From Chitinophaga deserti (GTDB lineage: Bacteria > Bacteroidota > Bacteroidia > Chitinophagales > Chitinophagaceae): DNA of 64,000 nucleotides. The stretch spans positions 248,001 through 312,000 of the forward strand of contig NZ_QFFK01000003.1 in NCBI RefSeq assembly GCF_003149455.1, read 5' to 3'. Shown piece by piece: positions 25,701 through 34,700 of the stretch. Numbering within the stretch: position 1 is the stretch's first letter; the number at the start of each line of letters is the position of its first letter. The position numbers and the translations under genes were made by a program. Under the pieces are notes generated by a model. The model did not search any database. It saw nothing but the letters and a program-made list of their open reading frames with translations, and was not told the origin of the DNA.

Positions 25701-28700
25701 ATCAAGTGTTACAGCGCCAGCGCCTGCCGGAATGGTAACCGAAGCAGGGAATCCGCCATCCAGATCATCATCTGCTGCTGCAGGTGCCGCAGAGCCTTGA
25801 GCCAGGTTGATCACTACCGGCTGTGTGGAAGTTACGCCTGCGGGCAGACTAAACGTCCAGGTAACGGTTGCGCCTTCAGTAACCGTAGCCGGACCGGTTA
25901 CGGTGATCAGCTTATTGGATACATCAGTGATCGTAATACCGGCAGACTGGGAAGTCGCATATCCGAACACAGTGGCAGATGCCGTGATCTGCAGCAGCTC
26001 ATTGCTTTCGATTACTCCGTCGGTTTCTGCGTTTACTTCGAATGTGGCGCTATTACTGTTCGCTGCAATGGTAACCGAAGCAGGGAAACTATAATCAGCC
26101 GCAGTAATGGTTGCATTGCTGCCTGCGCCTTTACTGAGCGATACTGTGATGGCTTGTGTAGTTATAATGTTAGCCGGCAGTGCAACTGTCATAGTCACCT
26201 TACCTCCTTCGGCAACGGTGGCCGTGGCGGGCGTGAGCTGAAGTGTTTTGTTAGCATTGGTGCCGGTAACATCAGTTACCGTAAGGGTAGCGCCGGTAAC
26301 CGGGATATTCGGATTGGCCGTACCACCCAGTACAAGTGTTTCTGCAACCTCAAGCAGCAGATCACCATTCGTGCTGAGTGTTACTGTTGCATCTGTACCG
26401 CCGGCAGGAATAGTAATGGTTCCCAGTGCGCCATGTTCTGCGTCTGCAAGGGTAGATGCACCGTCTTTAGTAAGCGTAACAATGATATCAGTAGCAGATG
26501 TTACCCCTCCCGTCAGCTCAGCTTTAACGATGGTGCTGCCGCCTTCTGCTATCGTTACAGGAGCTACAGAAAGCTTGATACCTGCACCTGCGAGATCGCC
26601 ATCGGTAATAGTGAAGGCAACAGGTTGGGAGAAGGTGAATCCTGTGGCGGAAGGGTTCAGCGTGAGCAGTTCATCCGTTTCGATGAGTTGATCGGCTTTA
26701 GCTGTAAGAGTAACCTCTCCGTAAGGCTGGCCAGCCAGTATCTTCAGTACCGGAATGCCTGTCAGATCAGCAATACCTGCGGTTGAAGAGGCATCCACAC
26801 CCAGTGCAATGGCAATGTCGCTGGTGGCAGTCACTCCCGATGGCAGGCTGAAACGGTAGGTGATACCACTGCCTTCTGCAACGGTAGCCACAGCCGGACC
26901 GGTTACTGTAATATATTTATTAGATACATCCGTGATGGTGATGTTGGACTTATCTGCTGAAGAAAAACCGAATACTGTTCCGTTCGCTACCAGTTCCAGC
27001 AATTCAGGTGTTTCAATATTGGCATCGGCAATAGCCGTTACTTCGAAAGTTTTACTATTTGTGTTGGGATCGATGGTTACGGTTGCCGGGAAGCTGTACT
27101 CTCCTGCAGTAAGCCCGGCATCGGTACCTGCCCCCCTTGTCAGTGAAACTGTAATTGCCTGTGACGACTGGATGCCCGCTGGCAGTGAAATAGTCATGGT
27201 CACTTTTCCGCCCTCCATGATGGTGGCGGTGGCGGGAGACAGCTGCAGGGTTTTATTCGCGTTGGAACCGGTAGCATCCGTAACTGTTATGGTAGTGGCC
27301 GTTACCGGAATTGCCGGAGATGCAGTACCATTAAGAATGAGTGTTTCCGAAGGCTCCAGCAGCAGATCGGTATTGGTTGTTAATGTAAAGGTTCCTTCCG
27401 TATCTCCAGCACTGATCACGATTGTGCCCGGAGCGCCATGTTCTGAATTAGAAAGCGTGGAGGCCCCATCTTTCACAAGCGTAACCGTAATATCATTCTT
27501 TGAGGTTACACCACCCGTGAGGGTTGCTTTAATCACCGTGCTGCCACCTTCAGCGATGCTGGCAGGCGCAGCGGTAAGCTGGATACCTGCGGCCGCGAGG
27601 TCGCCGTCAGTAATAGTGAAGGATACCGGCTGCGAGAAGGAGAACCCTGCTGCTGAGGGAACCAGTTCCAGTATTTCAGCAGGTTCTATTTGCAGGTCTG
27701 CTTTTGCAGCAAAGGTGATCTCTCCGGAAGTTTGTCCTGCAGCAATTTTCAATGCGGCCAGGCCGGTAAGGTCTGCCAGATCAGCAGTTGAAGAAGCGGC
27801 AAGCGCCAGTGAGATATTGATATCGCTGCCTGCGGTTACGCCTGAAGGCAGGCTAAAGGTATATTTGATGTTTCCGCCTTCCGCTACGGTTGCCGGACCG
27901 CTCACTGTGATCGTTTTGTTGGATACATCCGTGATGGTGATATTGGAAATACCAGAAGAAGCATGACCGAACACTGTTCCGGCAGCGGTCAGTTCCAGCA
28001 ATTCCGCAGCTTCGATGTTACCATCTGTGAGTGCAGATACATCAAAAGTTTTGCTGTTGGTATTGGCATCAATAGTTACGGTTGCAGGGAAGCTGTAATC
28101 ACCTGAAGTGAGGGTTGCACTGCTTCCTGCGCCTTTTCCGAGTGTTACAGTGATGGCTTGAGTAGTAATAATACCTGCCGGCAGTGCCACTGTCATGGTC
28201 ACCTTCCCTCCTTCTGCAACAGTTGCAGTGGCAGGAGTAAGCAGCAGTGTTTTGTTAGCCGTGGTGCCGGTTGCATCGGTTACCGTAATGGTTGTACCGG
28301 TTACCGGTATAGCGTTGGTGGCATTACCTGCCAGCACCAGTGTTTCTGTGGTTTCGAGCAGCAGGTCGGTATTGGTGGCAAGCGTTACTGTTCCTTCAGT
28401 TGCTCCGGCCGGGATTACGATTGTACCCAGTGTTCCATGTTCTGCATCGCCAAGGGTGGAAGAGCTTACTTTGGAAAGGGTTACCGTGATATCAGCTGCG
28501 GCTTTCACGCCACCGGTAAGTGTAGCCTTGATGACGGTACTGCCGCCTTCTGCAACTCCTGAAGGTGTTGCTGAGAGGGTGATGCCTGCTGCGGCAAGAT
28601 CGCCGTCATTAATCGTAAATGTTACCGGCTGGCTGAATGTGAATCCTGCAACGTTGGAAGGATTCAGCACCAGCGTTTCGGGTAACTCGATCAGCAGGTC

Positions 28701-31700
28701 TGGCTTGGCGGTAAAAGTGATATCGGCATAAGGTTCACCAGCCAGGATCTTTAATACCGGCACTCCGGTAAGGTCGGCCAGTGAGGCCGTAGAGGCAGGG
28801 TCTGCTGTCAGCGTAATATTAATATCGCTGGTGGCAGTTACGCCGGAAGGCAGACTGAAACGCCAGGTGAGCGTACCACCTTCTGTTACGGTGGCAGGCC
28901 CGGTCACTGTAATATGTTTATTGGAAACGTCGGTAATGGTGATGTTAGATACGTCGGAAGATGTATATCCGAATACGGTAGCCGTTGCAGAAAGTTCCAG
29001 CAGCTCGGGGCTTTCGATCAGCGCATCGGCCACTGCCGTAACATCGAACGTCTGGCTGCCGGTACCTGCGGCAATAACTACCGAGGCAGGGAAGCTGTAA
29101 TCATCCGTCGTCAGCGTAGCTGCACTACCTGCACCTTTCGTGAGGGTAACAGTAATGGACTGGGAAGTAGTGATGCCGGCAGGAAGTGCCACCGTCATCG
29201 TTACCTTTCCGCTTTCCACGATGGCCGCATTGGCAGGTGTGAGCTGAATTGTTTTATTAGCATTGGTGCCGGTAACGTCTGTCACAGTTATTGTGGTGCC
29301 GGTTACAGGGATGCCCGGGTTAGCAGTACCTGTCAGCACCAGCGTTTCCGATGGCTCCAGCACCTGGTCGGTATTCGTGGTAAGACTGAAAGTGCCTTCT
29401 GTTGCACCCGCTGCAATGGTAATAGTACCCAGTGCAGCATGTTCAGTGTCAGCTAAAGTAGAAGTCCCGCCTTTTCCAAGTGTAATGGTAATGTTTGAAA
29501 CGGAAGTCACACCTCCGGTAAGGGTAGCTTTGATTACCGTGCTGCTGCCCTCATTAATACTTACCGGTGTTGCAGACAGCGTAATACCTGCTGCAGCCAG
29601 ATCACTATCTGTGATCGTAAAGGAAACCGGTTGAGAGAAAGTGAAGCCTGCCGCACCCGGTGTTAATATGAGTGTTTCAACCGGCTCAATGGACAGGTCA
29701 GTTTTCGCTGCCAGGGTGATTTCTCCGGATGACTGACCTGCTGCAATCTTCAGTACAGGTAACCCCGTAAGGTCAGCCAGTTCTGCGGTAGAGGCAGCCG
29801 CCAGTGCCAGCGAGATATTGATATCGCTGGTAGCGGTTACACCTGATGGTAAACTGAAAGTATATTTAATATTACCTCCTTCAGCTACGGTAGCCGGTCC
29901 GGATACGGTAATGTGTTTATTGGAAACGTCGGTGATGGTAATGTTGGAAATGGCAGTGCTGTTATTACTGAATACGGTAGCGTTTGCTCTCAGTTCCAGC
30001 AATTCAGCACTCTCGATGAGCCCGTCAGCCACTGCATCCACATCAAATGTTTTGCTGTTCGACATTGCATCGATGGTAACTGTGGCAGGGAAGGTATAAT
30101 CACCTGATGTGAGAGTAGCCGCACTGCCTGCTCCTTTGGACAGAGTTACCGTGATAGCCTGTGTAGTGATGATACCAGCAGGTAATCCTACCGTCATCAC
30201 CACTTTACCACCTTCCAATACGGTGGCAGTAAGGGGTGAGATCTGCAGGGTTCTGTTAGCAACAGTACCGGTTGCATCTGTTACATTAAGTGTTGCTCCG
30301 GCAACGGGTATCGCGCCGGTAGCCGTACCGGTAAGAACCAATGTTTCCGTTGACTCGAGCAACAGGTCGTTACTAGTTGTGAGGGTAAACGTACCTTCCG
30401 AATCACCTGCCGCAATGGTAATGGTACCGAGCGCTCCGTGCTCTGTATTGTCGAGCGTAGATGCTGCACCCTTAGCCAGTGTTACGATAACGTTGCCTGT
30501 AGATTTTATACCACCTGTAAAGGCAGCCTTGATCACTGTGCTGGCACCTTCTGCAATGGGACTCGGCGCAACGGACAATTGAATGCCCGCAGCTGCAAGG
30601 TCCTTATCCACGATCGTGAAAGATACCGGTTGAGAGAAAGTGAAGCCACCGGTTGCGGAAGGCGTCAGTTTCAGTATCTCAGCAGGTTCAATCAGCAGGT
30701 CGGGTTTGGCAGCGAAGATGATTTCTCCGTAGGGCTGCCCTGCTGCGATCTTCAATGCAGGCAAACTGTTCAGGTCGGCCAGGGTAGCTGTTGAAGTTGC
30801 ATCGTAGGCGAGTGCAATATTGATATCGCTGGCAGCGGTAACGCCCGATGGCAAGGCAAAGCGCCAGGTAATATTATTATTCTCATCAACAGTGCCCGCG
30901 CCGGTTACCGTGATGAGCTTGCTGGTTGCATCATTAATAGTTATGTTGGAAATGGCAGTGCTGTTGTTACTGAAAACAATTGCACTTGCTCTCAGTTCCA
31001 GCAGTTCGGCACTTTCGATGAGCCCGTCGGCCACAGCATCCACATCAAACGTTTTGCTGTTCGTCATTGCATCAATGGTAACGGTGGCAGGGATTGTATA
31101 ATCGCCCGATGTGAGTGTGGCTGCACTGCCCACCCCTTTAGATAAGGTAACCGTTATCGCCTGCGTGGTAATGATACCGGCAGGTAATCCTACCGTCATC
31201 ACAACTTTACCTCCTTCCGATACTGTAGCAGTAAGGGGAGAAATCTGCAGGGTTCTGTTGGCTACGGTACCGGTGGCATCCGTTACGCTGAGCGTTGCAC
31301 CGGTAACTGGTATTGCGCCTGTGGCTGTTCCTGTAAGCACTAAAGTTTCTACAGGCTCCAGCAGCAGGTCGTTATTGGTTGTCAGCGTGAAGGTACCTTC
31401 TGAATCACCCGCTGCTATTGTAATTGTACCAAGTGCTCCATGCTCTGTATTATCGAGTGTGGATGCCGCACCCTTAGCCAGTGTTATAACAACGTTGCCG
31501 GTAGATTTGATACCACCTGTAAAGGCAGCCTTGATCACCGTACCGGCACCTTCTGCAATGGGACTGGGCGTAACAGACAACTGAATACCCGCAGCGGCGA
31601 GGTCTTTATCCACGATCGTGAAAGATACCGGTTGAGAGAACGTGAAGCCACCTGTAGCGGAAGGCGTCAGTTTCAGTATCTCAGCAGGCTCAATCAGCAG

Positions 31701-34700
31701 GTCGGGTTTGGCAGCGAAGATGATTTCACCGAAGGGCTGTCCTGCAGCTATCTTCAATGCAGGCAAACTATTCAGATCAGCCACTGTGGCTGTTGAAGTT
31801 GCATCGTAGGCGAGTGCAATATTAATATCGCTGGCAGCGGTAACGCCCGATGGCAATGCAAAGCGCCAGGTAATATTATTATTCTCATCAACAGTGCCCG
31901 CTCCGGTAACCGTGATGAGTTTGCTGGTTGCATCATTAATTGTAATGCCGGAAGCATCGCCAGATGCAAAACCGAATACTGTACCTGAAGCAGTAACTTC
32001 CAGCAGTTCAGCCGACTCAATGAGGGCATCAGTATTAGCTCCTACAACAAAAGTCCTGGAGCCTGTACCCGCAGTAATCACTACAGAAGCAGGTAAGGTA
32101 TAATCTGATGCAGTGATGGTAGCTGCACTGCCTGCACCTTTCGTCAGCGTTACAGTAATATCTTTTGTGGTGATGATTCCTGCCGGAAGGCCTACGGTCA
32201 TGGTTACCGTATTCCCTTCATTCACACTGGCTGTAGCCGGTGTAAGTGAGAGGGTTTTATTGGCATCGGTACCGGTAAGGTCTTCGATAGTGACATCCTG
32301 TCCCTGAACGGTATAGGTACCTGCTGTTCCACGAATAGCGAGCAGCTCATCGTCTTCCAGCAGCAGATCAGTATTCGTTTGAAGTGTGAACGTACCGGAA
32401 GTTGCGTTGGCATTGATATGAATCGTACCCAGCGCAGTATAATCCGCCGGTGAAACTGCTACAGATCCTGAACCGGCATTTAATACCACGTCTATCGCGG
32501 TAGCAGATGTGAAGCCATCGAGCGTGGCGGTGATTAAAGTGCTCTCCCCTTCGGCAAGCGTGGTTTTGGCAGCCGAAAGAATGATCCTGTAACTTGCGGG
32601 GTCGGTATCTTTTACATTCATCCCAATCCCTTTGTTAAAGGTGAAGTCGGGAGATTGAAGCGTCATTTCCAGTCTTTCCAGTCCTTCCACAGAATTATCC
32701 GCCCGGGCGATGAAAGGAACGAGTACAAAAGCCTGTCCTTTTAGTATTGTTGCAGTTGTGGGGTAGCCTCCTGTAAAGTCGGCCCCGGTAGTTGTATTCC
32801 CAACTGTTGCCGGAGTAATGTTGAAAGTGATGGGAACGCTGGTGGTTACACCTGCCGGCAGTTCGATGCGCCAGTTAGCAGTAACGCCACCTTCCGCCAC
32901 TTCTGTAGGACCGCTCACTACCAATGTAGTATTAGCAGCCGTCCGCGACATATCTTTAATAGTTACATTCCCTTTGGGTGATTGTGCGGTACCGAATACA
33001 GTTGCCGTACCGGCGATTTCCAGTATTTCATCTGCTTCGATTACATTATCCGTATTGGCATGCAGCACGAAGCTCACTTCGTTACCATTTACCGGGATAG
33101 TGGCACTTGCAGGTAATACATACTCAGATGTTAAAAGATCCGCATCACTGCCGCTGCCACGAGCCAGGGTAACCGGAATGGCTTTGGATGTTTTGATGCC
33201 TGCCGGGAGGCGTACCCAAACAGTTACGTCACCATTCTCATTTACCGAAGGCGTCTGCGGCTGAATGGTAAGCTTTTTATTATTGGCGTCAGCAGATTGT
33301 TTATCATTAATAGTGAAGGTCAGTCCTTCGAAAGTGTAACCGGCAGAAGTACCGCTCAGTTCGAGCGTTTCGGTATCCTCCAGCAACATATCGTCTGTCG
33401 CGGTTAAGGTAAAAGGAACCGAAGAGCTACCTGCTGGAATCTTAATGGTAACCGGACTTGTTGTAAAATCATCACCATCGGCGGTGGAACCTGTACCAAT
33501 GTTCAGTGTGATGGGAATATCCACTGCAGCGGTACCATATTCTAATGAAGCGGTAACGGTAACTCCGGCGGAACCTTCAGTCAGCGTAAGCGGAGTGGCA
33601 GTAAATTTAATTTTAGTAGAAGGAGGATCGACGATGTCGATATTCATATTAGCCGTTACGGGAGTTTCTGCTACAAGGGCACTGGCAGTAATCTGCAATT
33701 GTTCCGCGCCTTCTACGATCGCATCGGTAACTGCCGTCAGTTCTATAGTTGCACTGTTGTCTCCTTCCGGAATGATGATTTTAGTATCCGGGAAGGTATA
33801 ATCTGAGGCAGCGGCAGCTCCTGCAAAAGTAAGATCTACCTGCACTGCGCCTTTATGTTTCAGTGTAGGCTTAGCCAGGCGGGCAGTGATAGTAGCATTG
33901 GTGCCTTCTTTCACATTAGCCGGGCCTTCTATTATGATAGCGATGTTGTCGGGATCTTGTGCCGTATCATCTATAATACCAAGTGTGGCCGGCTGTGCAG
34001 TGAAGCCCACTTTGGCCGTGGTAATCACCAGCTCTTCATATGCTTCGAGCCAAACCGGATCAGTTGGTACAATAAATTTATACTCACCATGCCCTTCATA
34101 CTCATTAATAGTAATCTCGAAAGGCAGCACAGCCGAGATGTCATTCATATCAGCGGTGGAACCTGCCCCGATCACAATCGGGAAAGTAAGCGATTTCCCG
34201 GCCGGGAGGGTTACTCCATCAGATAAAGTAAACCATACTGTCACTTCCGTTTCATTCTCATTTGCTGTGGAACCGCTCATGAGCATCACTTCCACATTTC
34301 TACCGTCAGGACTGTCTTCTATTACTAGTCCCGTATTCACCAATACGAAATTACCATCATGATCAGACGCACTGCCTTCAAAGTACCAGTACTCCAGCCA
34401 GTCTTCCATGATACCATCCTGGTAGAAATCAATATTGAAAGTAGTTTCCGAACCACCAGCAGGGATGGTAAGGGTGGATGGGAAGGCTGTGCTGAGATCA
34501 CTCAGTTCCGCGGTATTATTAATATCACCTGTAAGCGGGTCAATTGTAATGGTGATGGGGCTTTCGGTGGTTACACCATCCGGCAGGCTGGCTTTTAATG
34601 TTACCGTTTCACCTTCTTTCCCTTGCGGAACGCTCATGGTGATGATGCGGTTATCTGTATTGAGGCCGGTTGTATCCGTGATGGTAATAGTTACATCATG